A DNA stretch of 64,000 nucleotides from Rhynochetos jubatus. Lineage: Eukaryota; Chordata; Aves; Eurypygiformes; Rhynochetidae. Shown here one piece after another: positions 33,801 to 48,800 of the stretch. The position numbers and the translations under genes are program-made. The stretch spans positions 34,987,631-35,051,630 of the forward strand of contig CM050652.1 in assembly GCA_027574665.1 (NCBI GenBank). The letters run 5' to 3'. The notes beneath the pieces were generated by a model that saw only the letters and a program-made list of their open reading frames with translations, was not told the DNA's origin and made no database searches. Numbering within the stretch: the stretch's first letter is position 1; every line of letters begins with the position of its first letter.

Positions 33801-36800
33801 AGGGTTTTGCTGTCTCTTTGATAGTTAAGAAACATTGAAATCATGGAGATTCTCCCAATGTTAAACTTATGACACAAATACATGGCAAACTTCCTTCCCC
33901 TTAGTTAGAAAGAGCTTTTAACTAAGAAATAACAGGATGTATTGTTGGCCCCAAAGCAGTCCGTACCTTGTCTTTGCTCCGCATGACTGACAATACCCGA
34001 GTAGGTTTTTCCTAGGTGGTGCCACTTAATAAGTGGAGAATGGAAGCTGCAGAAAGAATCTGTGTGTTTGAAATCATGTTGCTGATGATGTTTGGGGATT
34101 AACTAATGTGCTAGACTTATTTTCCTTAAGGGTGTGGGGGATACCAGTTACTGTTAGACTTCAGACCCACGTCTGTCTGTTGCTGGGTGGTTTTGACTGT
34201 TTCTGTTTGATGGTTGGGTAAATCCTGTCATACTTCCCGAGATCAGCGCTGACTACAGAAATACACTGAGCATGAAAGCTATGACCAAGGAGTAATTTGA
34301 TGGTTATTTCTGTGATATGACAACACTGTTTAGATAGGCAGATGTGTGTATAATGACATTGCTGAAAAATGTATTCTAATTTTCGTGTTTCCGTTTCCCA
34401 GTTATAAAAAATAGGCACCAACCAGGGATGTGAAAGAAGCTCCCAGGGCAAACGTAAATTAAACAGTGTCTTGTGGAGCTTGAAATTACAGAGGATGAAG
34501 CAGTCTTTGGTACCGGCGTAAATCATGCTCATGTTATCTCAAGGAATAAGACGTTTCTCCTGGAAAACAATACCGCTTGGCCATTATACCCTTGTTTTTA
34601 ATACCATGGGCCATAAGCTTTGCTCTGAGCGTTGTAATGCTTCACTTCTAACTCTGGTCTACATTGTGTGGCACACATGTAAAGCTTATAGGCTGTCTTA
34701 CCCTGCTAGTGACTGGGGTTTCAACTTCCTGTGCTGGGTGTGTGGGGGGCTGGCAGTGCTCTCTTCAGTGAGCTGGAGTAGGAATTTTCTTATCACAAAA
34801 TTGGAAATAGTTTAGTGTGCTAAATAGTTCACTTGCTGGCTTTTCTTACTGAATGAAAATACTGTTAGATGAGCTGCATCTGATTTGGTTAGATCATTTC
34901 ACAGTATGAGAAACCTTAAAAATGCAAGGGGAAAATATTTATATGTAGCAGAAATAATCGAGTTAAAAGGGAAAAAAGAAGCATACCCAGAAAGTTCTTC
35001 TCAGCCCAAATTCCAGTTGGATGTAGCTCCTTGTTGTTTACACAGATCCAATTCAACAGTCTCAGCTTTCTAGTAGGCTTGTAGTCTCTACTTTGACAAG
35101 GTTTTTTTTGTTTTTCCTTGATTTCTAAATAGTAGTAAAAGCACAATGAGATTAAAAAAAAACCATACACAAGAAAAATATTAGCTCTTATCAAGCTCCT
35201 TGCACAGTTACAGGCATGCTTGTGCTGGTGGGAGAGGGTAAGGGCGGGCAGGGACTGTATCCTCCTGTGGCAGGATCAGCTTGACCTGCCTTAGTCCTGT
35301 GGTGGGACCAGGGAGTGCCCTCTGCTTAGCAGCTGTGTAATGGATCGCCGGTGTTGGTATGTGTTAGGGTGTTTGCTGCTGCAGTAATTTGGAATTGTAG
35401 GGCTGGAAAAGAAAGACTGCTCAACTTTTCTCAACTGAGAAGAGCAGCACAGTCTTAGCTGGTCTGCTGAAGTGCTCTCTTGAGACTTCTGAAAGATAGC
35501 CTGTCTGTACTGTTTCTTTTCAAGATCTTTGTTTGAAACAGTAGAATTGCTTTTGGTTATTTATTGAATTGTGCATGCCCTTGGCATACAAACATCTTTT
35601 TGAAACTGTATTGTAAATTAATTTGCTGTATCTAGGAAAAATAATAGAATACAATTTTGCAGTCATACTTTCTGTCATGGTTTAACCTCAGCTGACAACT
35701 AAGCACCACACAGCCGTTCGCTCACTTTCCCCCAGTGGGATGAGGAGGGAGAATCAGAAGAGTAAAAGTGAGACAACTTATGGATTGAGATACAGACAGT
35801 TTAATAGGTAAAGCAAAAGCCATGCACACAAGCAAAGCAAAACAATGAATTCATTCACCATTTTCCGTGGGCAGGCAGGTGTTCAGCCATCTCCAGGAAA
35901 GCAGGGCTACATCATGTGTAATGGTTACTTGGGAAGACAAACACCATCGCTACGAACGTCCTCCCCTTCCTCCTTCTTCTTCCCCCAGCTTTATATGCTG
36001 AGCATGACATCGTATGGTATGGAATATCCCTTTGGTTATAGAGGTCAGCTGTCCCAGCTGTGTCCCCTCCCAGTCATGCACCCCCAGCCTGATTGCTCGT
36101 GGTGTGGTGTGAGGAGCAGAAAGGGCCTGGACTCTCTGTAAGCACTGCTCAGCAGGAACAGAAACATTCCTGTGTTATCAATGCTGTTTCCAGCACAAAT
36201 CCAACACATAGCCCTGTACTAGCTACTATGAAGAAAAGTAACTTCAGCCCAGACAAAACAGGCACATTTTCCTTCTTTTATAAGAAACTCTACTTGCAGG
36301 CAAGTAGCCTTACAGAATTCTTTGCATAAAAGTTAAAGAATCCAGATTTGAGTGATTTCTGTATAAAGCAAATTCTATTTAACCACAGTAGAAGTGATGT
36401 GGGCTACAAGAGCCAAGAGATAGGATTTGCCCTTTCTGAGGGGCTATCTGTTGTGTTCTGGTTTACTCATACATTTTCACTCCTGTCTGTACAGTGGGAT
36501 GTATGTGACAGTGTTATCCCTTGGGTGCTGTGTTTTCTGTGCAGAAAATTAACTCTGTCCCAGCCAAAACCAGCACATGGGGCTAATGCCAAAAAATTCG
36601 TTGGGAAGCTTGTCATTTTAGGGAACCTCTCTGGTGGCATTGGGTAGCTGTATGAAACTAAACATGAGGCTATATTGGACAATTTAAACATAACTTAAAA
36701 AGGTAGACATCAGTTAATTAGGTTTATAATGCCGGAGTGATCATTAGGATCTCTAATGCAACTGGAAGGAACAGTTAAAACAATGATGTGTGAATACTAG

Positions 36801-39800
36801 CTGTTTGTTCTGTAACAGTATTTCAGAAAATCTGTTGGATGTAGTGCAGTGCTGAAATTGGAGAAGGCTGTGAAGGAAAATGACATGCTGAAATGTCTTG
36901 TGATTTGGACATTTGAGTCACTTGACGTATTGCTAGCATCAAATGGCTTCTGACCACTCTGCGTTCGTGCTGCTCTTGCAGTAAAAAGATGAGCCAAACG
37001 GACATGGCAAAGAACAAGCTTGTGTAAATAGACTATCTTCTGTAGGAGTAGCTACATTTTGGGTTTTTCTGCTTTATTTTTTTATTAAAATGGATTAAAT
37101 AATTCCAATACGATAGCCTACAGAAAACTTAACCTACACTGAACTTTCCAGGTTGGTTGTCAGGTCTTCACAGCATTAGTTCAGAAGGATGCAAATACTG
37201 TAGATTTTTTTTCTTTAATGGGTATTCACTTAACCAGTAATTTGAAGGTTCTTTTGAAATGTAGAAACTATGCTCTTTAAAATGCATATTGCCTTAATTA
37301 GGCAGCTTGCACTCAAGCTTGTGTTGTGTGCATGTGACTGGAGATTATTCTGTAGCATTCTTTAGTTGCCAGCCTGTAGCTGAGCTGTTACCTTGAAACA
37401 GCTGATGCCCAGTATTTCCTAGGGTTCCTCTTATAATTCCTGATATTTACCAGTTGCAGTGTCTGCTAGCTTCATGTTTGGAATCCGTTAATTTTGCAGT
37501 GTGTTTTATTCAATATTCATTTGTGTACAGTAGTATTTTTTCAAAATTGTATTTATAAAAGTGCGCTTATGTTTCTAGTGGACCGTCTTTTCAAATGTGT
37601 TCTAAGCTTCAAGATTTATTATAAATCCTAAATTTCATGTTGTCATTTTAGTCTTTGATATGAAGTGTTATGTGTTCAAAAATTATTCACATCGTGCACA
37701 TAGACCCAATTTCTCTATCCTGTAATACCTTGCAATTTAATGAAAAAAACCCTCCTAAAAACCCAAATAAAATTTTCTGTATTGCAGTCTATCTGTAAAC
37801 TTTTCAAATTAGACTTCACTGCAGGGATAAGGTGCCTAACTTTGGGTATCTAAGCTCCCTTCATTGGTTGTGCTTGGTGTGTTATGGAAATACGACAATA
37901 GAGCTGAATAGGTATTCAGAGGATCTCGTGGGGAGGGGATTGGCTCAGTCTGTCACCTACACATTAGGTATCTTTGCCATTTGAGATACGTTAATGTTTC
38001 TTTCTTGGCTTCCAGCAGCTGGTCCAGGAGGGCATGGGGTCTTCTGCTGTCTGCAGGTAGTTATCTAGGATACGGAGGTCTAAGAGGACTATTGAGTCCC
38101 TACTAGTGGATCAGCTGAATTAGCTTAGGGAGAGGCTTTAAGAATTAAGGAGCATAAACTAGAGACTAATTCTCCATTGTACCGGGAGTCTGTATGTTTA
38201 AATTTGTGCATCTTAATCTGTGATTGAATCCTCATCTGCCTCCTGTGGCTTCCTGAAGATTATACAGGAAATCTGTAGCTGAAGTTGGAAATTCTTGGTG
38301 TCTCCAGGTCTCAACTGGTGCCCAAACTGTCAACTGTTGTTGCTTTCTACCAGGCACCAAGCAAAAAAGCATTGCTGCCTTTGATTGGGTGACTCCGAAT
38401 ATAGTATTTGTGACAAAGCCTCAGGAGTTTCCTGGTCCCATCTGTTCTGATTGACAAGCTGAAGGCAAAATTAGTTTGCACCTCAAATGTAAATCTCCTA
38501 AAACTCTGAAACAGGGTGGTGTTGGTGGTTGGGTTTTTTTTTTTTTTTTTTTAAGTAGAATGATGATTGTTGTGACAAAACTAAAAATCACTGAAACAGC
38601 ACTTGAATTTTCATGACATAATCTGTTGTGTTGTACTTGACAAATCACTCAAAAATCCATTAATGGTAGACATGGGGTCTCAAGATATTAATACACTACA
38701 TACATATTTAAATATTATATAGATAAAATATAGTCTGTATATATAATTTGTATGTAATGTAAAATACAGGGTACATCCTGATTCTGTCTGACTGTGGATG
38801 AGAGAAGTATAACTTAAGGAATTTGTTGCTAATTGTATGTTTGTCTTCTGTATAAAGTCTCTCTTAGCTTTTTTCCTTCATATCTGTCTACATCAGTGCT
38901 GTTCAGTAATGAGTTTTATGTTGTTCATTCCAATTTGTTCTGTTGATTTATATGTGATGGTTTTTTTTGAGCTGAGTAGTAATATTTTGATTGTCAAATG
39001 AAAACTCTTGATACTAACTATTTGTATTTCGTTATCTTTACCTCCACATTTGTGTTGTGAGGTACCTCCAGAGGCAACAGCTGTGAAGTAATTTAGATAA
39101 CACTGGCACCTCTCCTGGTGTTACTGACAATTAAACTTCAGGGTTCTGAATTGGCTGCTGATACTGCAAACTGACAATTCAGAAGATTAATGGACCAGTA
39201 ACTTCCGTCAAGTGAAAGAGCACTTTTAATATGAGGGCACCTAATATAGTTGCACTAAAGCTGGAAATGAAAAAGGTGGTGTGTTTTTAAAAAATAGAAA
39301 ACAACCTGCAATACAATAAAACTTGAATTGGTGGAGAAAGTGAATAATAGAATCAGTTAAGGCTTTTGGTTTTTTCACAGAGCATTGGAGCTCTGGTAAT
39401 TGAGAAAGGCACCATCCTTGAGCAGAGTCAGGTCCAGCAGGAATTTGTTTGGTGTCTTCAACTGTTGTGCCTGTTTTGGAGATAAGAAATGTACACTATT
39501 TATTTCCTTCATTGAGCACAAGTAGATCATGATGTAAAATAAACCAGAGCGATTTTGCTTCTGTCTCAGGTAAAGTGTGAACAGCTGAAGAAATGACTTC
39601 ATGTATGATTAGAGGTTGATGGTCTATTCACAATTTCTTGTCTTCATATGCTAAATAAAGGTAATACAAACAAAATCAGTGAATATATTAACTTTTTTTA
39701 ATCAATAAATTAATCAGGCTGTTTCACAGTTCACTTAAATTGCACATTCCAAACTTTTCCAATTGTTAAACTGTAGCTGGTTTTGTGTTAAAGGTTATGT

Positions 39801-42800
39801 GATGGTAGAAGTGGTTTACCAAAACACAATTTTCAATTTATAGGAAAATTAGTACTATTTTACCATGATTGCTAAGATTCTGTGGAAGAAAAATTACAGT
39901 GAGAAACTTGTGCAGGAATTGCGGAATATGAAGTGGTTTGAAAGAAGGATTATTGCTTTCAGTGTTCCCTGCTTTCTTTCTCTACTTGTATATCCAGGCT
40001 GGAACACACATCTGAACAGCAATTGCGGACTGCTTCATGTTCACTGCAGCCTCCTTTTGGGAAGCTGTGGACATTAACAAGCCCTCTCCTTAGTCTTGTC
40101 TTTGGGCAGAACAAGTAGGGACTCCCTTCCCTCAACCTGCTGCCTGTGCTCTTGCTGATACAGCCCAGCCTGCGGTTGGCCGCCTTTGTTGCAAGGGCTC
40201 ACTGCTGGCTCTTGGTTCTACTTTGTTGCCCGGCGGGACCCCGGGTCATTTTCTACAAAGCTGCTTTGCTGGCTGCAAAAGTTCAACAAAGGCCAGTGCT
40301 AAGTCCAGCCCCCAGCATGTACTGGTGTGTGGGGCTGGACTTAGCATTGGCCTTTGTTGAACTTCATGATGTTCATACCAGCCCATTTCTCAGGCTATAG
40401 GTTCCTCCTAATAGACCTCTTCCCTCCCCCCCAAGTATGTTGAACAGGACCCTGAATTTTGTATTTGTCTGCAGACTCTATGCCTTTATCCAGTCCTTTC
40501 AATGACTTTGGCCCGTTGGTGCAAGGCCTCGTATGTTTCCAGTTGACTTCAGTAGTTGGCTCATGTACCCCCTGCCTGTATCTGCCTTTACAGCGGATGG
40601 TGCTCCCTTCCCAGAGGCTCTGCTGGCAGGCTTTGCTCCAAGCCAGTAGAATGCGAGTAAGCTCTGTTCTGAATGCGTTGTCATCCAATATAATAAATCC
40701 CTGTGAGTGCTCAGTGCTGTCAGATCAGAACTGGCCTTTCACCAGTTTAAATCACAGGTAGAAGGGGAATGTGTAAGAGAAGGGTCTGAGTAGGTATTTT
40801 ACTTCTGGGGAGAAAGATAAAAATACAGAAGGCAAGTACAGTCCACACAGATGCACCTTAGAGTGCTTTACGAGGCTCATTCAGTGCAGAGCTTTTTGTG
40901 AGTGTGCTCTTCAAATAACAGTTTAGCAGTACGGTAATGGACCAGAATGTGCTTTTGCAAAACAAGCCAGAATTAACAATGAAGTGAAACTGCACTTTAG
41001 ACAAGAGGATGTCTGATCTAAACTATTGAATATAGGGTTAGTGTTCCTGTTGGAAAGTCAGATAATGATGAATAGAAAAAAAAATGTTCTTTTTATATCC
41101 TGTAATAGATGTGGAAGTGACCATAGAAGACAGATTACTCTCATCCAGTCTTAGTAAAAGGATGGCAAACAATGTAATGTAAATACCAACAGAGACCATC
41201 ATTCCTGAATGCTTTACTTTATAGAAGAGGGAAATCAGAAGCTTGTGTAGTAAGAGCTGTCAACCTTACAGCAATTTTGGGATCTCTGGAGATAGCAATT
41301 TGCTCTGAGCATACAATTGAAACACAAAGGGTGATTCAAAGCATTAGTGGTAGAAATAACTTACTAATTTTTTGTAACAATACAGTTGCATTTAGAAGTT
41401 TATACAAAAATATATTTAAAACTAGATCAGGTCTTAGAAATTAACACATGCCTGCTTGTTACATTAAATATCTTTGTGTGAGTACAGTTTTTGTTTTTAA
41501 AAAAGAATGGTGCTGATCCTAGTTGTAAGCAGTTTCTTTGAAGATCAGCAAGTTGATCCTTTTTAAAACCTTTAAAAAAAGCCCCTGTTTGAAACTTTTA
41601 AAATATTTCTTATCCAGTAGAGACAGTAGGTACTCTTCTCTTTTTGAAAGGGTCACTGGGACGAGAAAGACTTGAAATTAGAATTTTGTGTCCTCTTTCT
41701 CTTACGAAAAGTTAACTGTGGTGTTATTTTTCAGTGAAATGAAGTATCTCTTCCACATTTACCCCAGAGTAAGGGCAAATCCATGGGGTTTACCATGGAG
41801 CAAGTGATGTGCTGTTGGATCACATCCCAGCTGACCCCTCCGGGATCTTGCTTGCCTGTCTGTATGCGTTGCCACGTTGCAACAGGGCTCCATGATGTCT
41901 TTGCCTGTGAGAATTAAACTGCTAAATAATTATGCAGGTAATGTGTTCAAGCATACACCATTCCACTATTCCTTGTGGCTGTTCTTTTCTTGGGCAGCCA
42001 GATAACGTCATAGTCGTGGAGATAGCTATAGTGGTATCTTTCAGAAATATAGGTTATCCACTGCAGTTGTGTTTGAAAGCTTCCACAGTGTCCCTGGAAG
42101 AGAGATTTGAGGAATCAATGCCTTTCAGGTGCACTTACAGATCTACTACTGATATGGGTGGATGGCCTTTACATTGTCCTGAACAGTAGCTAGTAGAATT
42201 GCATACCTGAATTGTCCTAACATCTCCATATGCTATTTATGTGTTATAGATCGTTATAGTCTGTATGCACGCATTTAATGTTACCTGGATGTTGGAGAAC
42301 ATTGATTCTGCTTAAGGGTGGGTTAAATCTTTCCTTGATGGGTGCTTGAGCAGCAATTACCTGTCTCTGTTATGTGGTTGGTGCTTTTGGCCCTAAATAA
42401 GGTTTAAAATTTCCTGTAATTTGGAAGATGCACACAGTGCATCTAATGACAGTAAGGCTGAGTTCTTCACTGTTAGAACTAAGGATTGAGAAATCCATGA
42501 GGAGGGTAAGAGTTTTGGATCTGAGAAGCTCTTAAAGCTGGGTTTGAAGCTCTCTATGAATCCTGGTCTGTCTCTGCAGAGAGCCTCTGTCTGTAAGGTG
42601 GCTTTAGGGTAAGGTTTTGGGGAGCTGTGGATGTTGTTGTCAGACTGTAACTTGGGAGAGGAACTTTGGGGCCAGGAGGTAGATATTATGTGCAGGCTTC
42701 TTTTCAGTCTACTTGAAGCTGTACTATGTGTGTCTTGATTTTTTTTTTTTTTTTTGTACATAAATTCTCCATTTGACTTACTTTGATTTCTGTGAAGGGT

Positions 42801-45800
42801 GATTTCCACATAATCAGCAAGTACTTGTTAAGTTCCAAGGAAGCAGAAAGATAATGGGCAAGTGTTTCACCCCAGAGGGTCCTGTTTAATTTTGCTGTGA
42901 GATTATTGACTGTTTAAAGGTGAATCAAAGTATCCGGAAGAGATTGACTTGATTTTGTGCTATCACTGAGAGTCAATTTCTGTTCTTCATCAGTATTTCC
43001 CCTCCCCAAACTGGGTGCTGTATTTGCTTCAGGAGAAACATGAAACTAGCCCAAATAATGGCCATGTGTGTGTTTGAGACATTTTACTTCAGGTTTTTTC
43101 ACAGTTATCAAAGTATCAGAATAGGAAATGTAATTGACTGAAGGTTTCAGTTATACTTGAGCTTTGTTATGTTAAAAGAATTACTTGTATTTGCTTCTTT
43201 TTAAAATACATAACTTGCTCCTGAGTCTGTTAGCTGCAGTGTTAAGGGAAGCTCTGATAATGTTAGTTTTAGAAGTGGTGATTGCTTTAAAAACGTGATG
43301 GCTTACATGTGTCTGGCAGTATCACATTTATACCCATAAATGCACAGTAGGATGCTGGCCATTTCCTTGATTTGTGGTTTTATGTGAGGCAGTGTCCTGC
43401 AGAGTGCTGAAGTAATTTCAAATTGATGTAAACTTGCAAACTGTTAATACCTCTTTTAACTTGCCAAGTTAAATTGATGCAATCAAAATACGCTTTTATA
43501 TTGATGTATACAGAATGGCCAGATAACTGTTTATAGTTCCCCTCCCCCCTTTTTTTTTTTACCAGTTATTTGAGATAACATTTACAAAAAACTGCCTCAG
43601 TTTAATATGTGGTCTTTTTTACATATATAGTGAATATCGGGGTGGTTTTTTTTTGGTAGCATGTGTGTTTAATCAGTTTTTATTTGTAAACATTTTGTAC
43701 TGGGATTCTAAATAGAAACCAAAGCAAAGATGATAATATTTTTTTCTCCATGAGATATAGGAAGGCCTGTCTGTTTTATTCACAGAATGGTAAGGGTTGG
43801 AAGGGACCTCCGGAGATAGTCTAGTCCAACCCCCCTGCCAGAGCAGGATCACCTAGAGCAGCTCACACAGGAGCAAGTCCAGGTGGCTTTGGAAAGTGTC
43901 CAGGGAAGGAGACTCCCCCCCTCTCTGGGCAGCCTGTCCCAGTGCTCTGTCACCCTCACAGGGAACAAGTGTTTCCTCACATTCAGTCTGAACCTTCTGT
44001 TTCCCAGTTTATGGCCATTGCCCCTGGTCCTGTCACTGGACACCACTGAGAAGAGCCTGGCCCCATCCTCCTGACACCCACCCTTTAGATATTGATAAGC
44101 ACTGATAAGATCCCCCCTCAGCCTCCTCTTCTGCAAGCTAAACAGACCCAGCTCCCTCAGCCTTTCCTCATAAGAGAGGTGCTCCAGGCCCTTGATGGTG
44201 AATTGCCTTTATTCAGAGCAGTGCTTAAAAGTCTAATAGTTGTTTTCTTTTACCTTAGTTTTTTAAAAATATATGCTATTTTATATAAAGCTGGCATGGA
44301 AACAAGTAACTGGGAGATGTGTTGGAAATAATTTTTTCCTTCTTCATGCAGAGTGCTTGGTGTTTGCGAATGTCATTCTTGGCAAGAAAGAAATCGATTG
44401 CCAGTAGATGTGATGAGGTTTAGTTTGAAGATAATTGAAGTAGGGCTGTGATAAATCCTTCATATTAATTAATAGGAAAAATTTGTTGTGACAAGACCCT
44501 CCCTAATTAGCTGACAGTTTATAACTGAAGAAGAATGGGAATTGACTTAAAATTTAGACACTTCAACACACTAATGTAATTAAAATAAATGAGAACTGTG
44601 TTTGGCACTCCTCATTTTAATTATGTGAAAAATATATTTGCACGTCACTTTGTGCTCATTTGAGCATGTTGTATGTTAGTTAAGGCACTGTGGACAGTAT
44701 TCTGTCTATATTTTTAAACTATGTTCAGCAAAGGAATAATTCTTCAGAATTTTATGAATCTCTTCAATGATGGGAAGGGGAGAGCTGAAAATTTCACTTC
44801 CACATTTCTGATTGACCTATTTTGAGAAATATGTTTATCAAATCTTAATTAAAATACATGATTTTTAATTTGTACAGTCATCTTAACCTGAGTTTCTGGG
44901 AAACTTTATTGGGTAGTGTTTTGATGGAGGGTGAATACTGCTACTTGGTAGACCTTCACATAGTGTTGCTCTCACTTTGCTGCTGCCACAGTTTGTCTAG
45001 TTCTCTGATCTGTTTTAGAGAGTGATGGTACACTTCTTTAACTACTAGTGTCAGAGGAAAAATGGAAATGTTTAGTGTGGGAAGTACATAGAAGTACAAA
45101 GCTGGTATAAAAGGGGAAATGTACTTTCAAATTTGGCAGAACAGTATTTACCAGCAATTTCTGTCCTATAGTTTGGGAAAACCTCTTGCATTATTTTTGA
45201 TGCAGTGTATTGAGCATGATTTCTTTAATTGTTTTCAGAGGTTTGTAACATCAGTGGAATTTGCAATGTATTTTTGTGGTTTTTACACAAAATTTGTTAG
45301 AAATCCTAATTTTGAAATGCAAATCCTCAACGTTAGTTTTTCAGTTTGACTTGATTTCATTAGAGAACATGATTTTGAATTTTATGTTGGGCAGTGTTTA
45401 TGGACAGTTGAAGAGAGAATTGCAGCAGTATATGATTTCCTTGGGGGGCTGCTCAGCTCTGCAGCACCCAGTTGTCCAGCCAGTCTGTGCACACACATTC
45501 CCCAACCTGCAGAGTCCCGCTGAGGGAGACAGGAGGATGCTCTTTGTCAGGTGAGGCTTAGAGGGAAAGGGGAGGAACTCTTGGTGTGGATGTATGGCAT
45601 TTCGGGAAGAACTGGAGTGTATTGTTAGGTAGGCTTATTCATGGTACTGCCCTGGGATAATTTGTGTAGGGCATTCAGGATACAAAATCCATGGAAAAAC
45701 GGGTTTCATTCTGATACTTGTTAGTGCAAGTGTTAGCTTTCAAATGGAAAATACTGCTACCCAAATGGAAGAACAGAAATAGTATCACATCCAGTTTATT

Positions 45801-48800
45801 AACTGGATTTCATTGCTTAAGTGTTAAATATTAAGCATTGATCTAATTACTGGTGTTTTCAGTTTCTTCAGCATTTCAGCTCAATGAAGGTGACAGATCA
45901 TGTATCATAGTAATTGTTTCACAGTTTGTAACAGTACAGAGACAATGTAACAGGTTTTTTGGTTTACTAGTGTTTTTTCTTTGCATTCATAGGACCGGGA
46001 AGTAATGCAATGAGAATCGTGATTCCTGAAAATTCTGAGCTGCAGAATATATCCCTTCCTAAGGAATTCTGGAAGGGAATTCCAGGAGCTACAAAGATTT
46101 CACTTCTGCATTAGCTCTGCTTACTGAAAACTCTAGAAAAACATTTTTGCTCTGAGACTATAAATTTAATCTTCAGTATTCTTATTTCTTACCAGATATT
46201 GATGTATGAAACAGCATCTGAAGTACTTATTTTCTTGTCTTCCAGGCTGCTGAATCAGGAATAATAAAAGTGAAAACAATAGCTGCACGGAACACTGATA
46301 TTTTGGCAGGTAATTACTTGTATTGCATTGAGAAGAATAAAGGTGTTACACATCAGAATGTTAAAAAAGATGTCTTGGATATATGTAATAATCCTACATG
46401 TCTTTTAATGTGTGTTTTTCAGTGATGCTTTGCTTTTGGGCACCTAGGAAAAAATCCAGTAGCATGAGAATTTTTTAATAGTACTTCTGTTTCATGTTAG
46501 TGCTATGCTGATGCTGAGGAAGGTCCTCGTTTTCAGTTGTGGCTCTATGAAAGTAATCATGCACTTAGAAAAATTGCATGAAATGCGTAGACACCAAATT
46601 CTCAGTGTTTTATTCACGGTCTACGTTCACCGCAGCTGTTGCTGAGTGCTCTGTGTGGAGTTCTGCAGTATGATCCTCATCTGCATGTCTAGTATGAGAC
46701 TCTAGCCTTTGGAGACTTGTACCTGGCAGGCAAAAATGCATCTTAATCTGAGACAAGGTCATTCAGTTTAAGATGTACTATTGCCTTGAGGGACAGGAGA
46801 TATCTTGTGAGTTGCAGCTTTGTAAGTGCTTAAAAACAGTATTTCTGACTTTCTTAAGCTTTTTTAAATAGCATATAAATTGGTGACTTTTTGCCAGGTG
46901 GTGGTAAAGCCTTTGGCCAGATTTGAATCTACCCAGCTGTCATCAAAATCCTTAGATTAATTGAAAGGTCCAGTTGAAATAGATGTAAAACTATTTCTTG
47001 GTTTGAGGTATGTAAATCAGATATTGTTGATGAGGCACTTTCTATACTTAGTTGAAGTAGCAGTCCCACCCCTCAATATTTCACTTTAATGCCTCTTTTT
47101 TATTTATTTTCTTTGTTTTTATTGCTGTCATGAATGCTGACATAAGTGGGAAAACTATGCCAGGTAATGTCAGCTCTAACAAAATAGACAAATGAACAAG
47201 AGAAATATCTAGTTATAGATTAGCATTTTGGGAAGCTGTCAACATTATTTGGCATATTACTGTGTAAAGAACTTTATATTTTAGAAAGCTAGTTTGTAAT
47301 CCTTGGCCTTTTATCTTCATTTCAAAGTGAAGAGATGTGAAAGATAATTGATTTTGGGCATGGATAGGCAGTCTTTAATCTTCTTGAGGAAACACTTCTG
47401 GTAGTTGATCCAATTTTGTAAGTAATGTTCCTTTGGAAGGTTTAAACTAGAATGTAGTTAGTGTTTATTTCATTCATCAGAAACACTACGCAGATTTGTT
47501 GTTACGAGGTTTGTAGAACCAGCAGGTCCTAGAAGTTATTTTGATTAGTTAATCTTTGCTAATAGGATAATAGGTTTTTTTCTCTTAGTAAGAAACTGCA
47601 GAACAGAGGGGAACATATACTTTGCCTGCACATTTTCCTAACATTCCACAGTTTAAACATAATGCGATTAGTCTTAATTCTTGAAGGACTCTTATATGTT
47701 TTCAGGTAAAAATTGTGACCCAATCTTGTAGATAAGTTCATGTCAAGATCTCTGTTGTCTACCATCTGCTGTTTAAAAATATTGAGGAATGTAGTATGCA
47801 TACTTTAGTAATAATAAAGCTGCAAAAGGCCACTGTAATTGTGAAATCTAGTGAAGTAGATACTTTCTGACTGCTAGATTATTTAAGAATATCTATTAGA
47901 TGACAGTCTAGTAATCCAAATAAATATTTTGATCATAATATGATTTTTCTTTATATTTTGCTGTAAGCTGTCATTTCACTAAATAGATGAGAACAACGTT
48001 GTTTTGAATAAGGTGACTCAATGCTTTCTTGAAGTCTTACACTGTGTAGGATTATAATTTTTAGGGGACGAGATGCAATCTTAAAATCTTTATTAAAATC
48101 TTAAAAATCTTTTTTATGTTATGGTGGGATGTTTTTAATTTGCCAGAACTCTGAAGTCATTGATCTAACTTCTTTCTTTCTATTGGTTGAGCAGTTTGAA
48201 AGTCTTCACTCTTGGCATTCTATATATGCTTCATGGTTTATTTATGAGTATTTGAGTAAGTCCAAGAGAGAATTTAGCTTGTGCTTTATATCACGAGATG
48301 AATGTGAAATTATTTCCACATGGTTCTGAGATGTGCAATTCATACTTAGTTTTAGAAGTTATTTAAAAAACTTAGAATTACCATCTTGTTGATGGAATGA
48401 AGGAGTTAAGTTTTACTTTCCCAGAACTTCTTTTTTGATGTGGTTCATTACCTAGAATACTTTTTTAATACATTCTTAAATAATTTTGGTAGCAAAATGA
48501 AAGCAGACCTGGATATAAGAAAATTTTTGTGTATTTTAAGACTGAAGCTAATACAATGAGCGATACCAAAACAGGTCTACAGAACATTAATTTTCAGCTT
48601 CATGAAGTAAAAATCCTTGTATGGATCTTGTTGTGAGATTATTAGTTGTGATGGATAATAAGAAAAATACAATAAAAGGTTTTAAATTTGTCTTACTAAC
48701 TCTCGTGCCATTTTTGCCATTCAGAACTTTATCATGAGTCTTATATTAAGGGTAAATGTTTTGTGGTATCTTCTTAAAAATTTTGCTTTGTTTTGCTTGA

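Larger units (their letters stand above)
30866..46245 (+). other. MON2: MON2 intron 1
   Basis: 15.4-kb T-rich intron. It holds the end of the CpG island, a solo LTR (35673-36266), an extra LTR terminus (36544-36577), a CR1 fragment with a large palindrome (40090-40440) and another CR1 (43783-44200). Long T runs occur near 38530 and 42740. The rest shows no recognised gene, including 31421-35672, 36578-40089, 40441-43782 and 44201-46245. Confidence 0.85.

Noticed and set aside
40395..40688. 97-residue minus-strand open frame beside the CR1 palindrome
   Set aside because: No recognisable family; overlaps the CR1 edge and intronic DNA, and lacks splice or promoter context.
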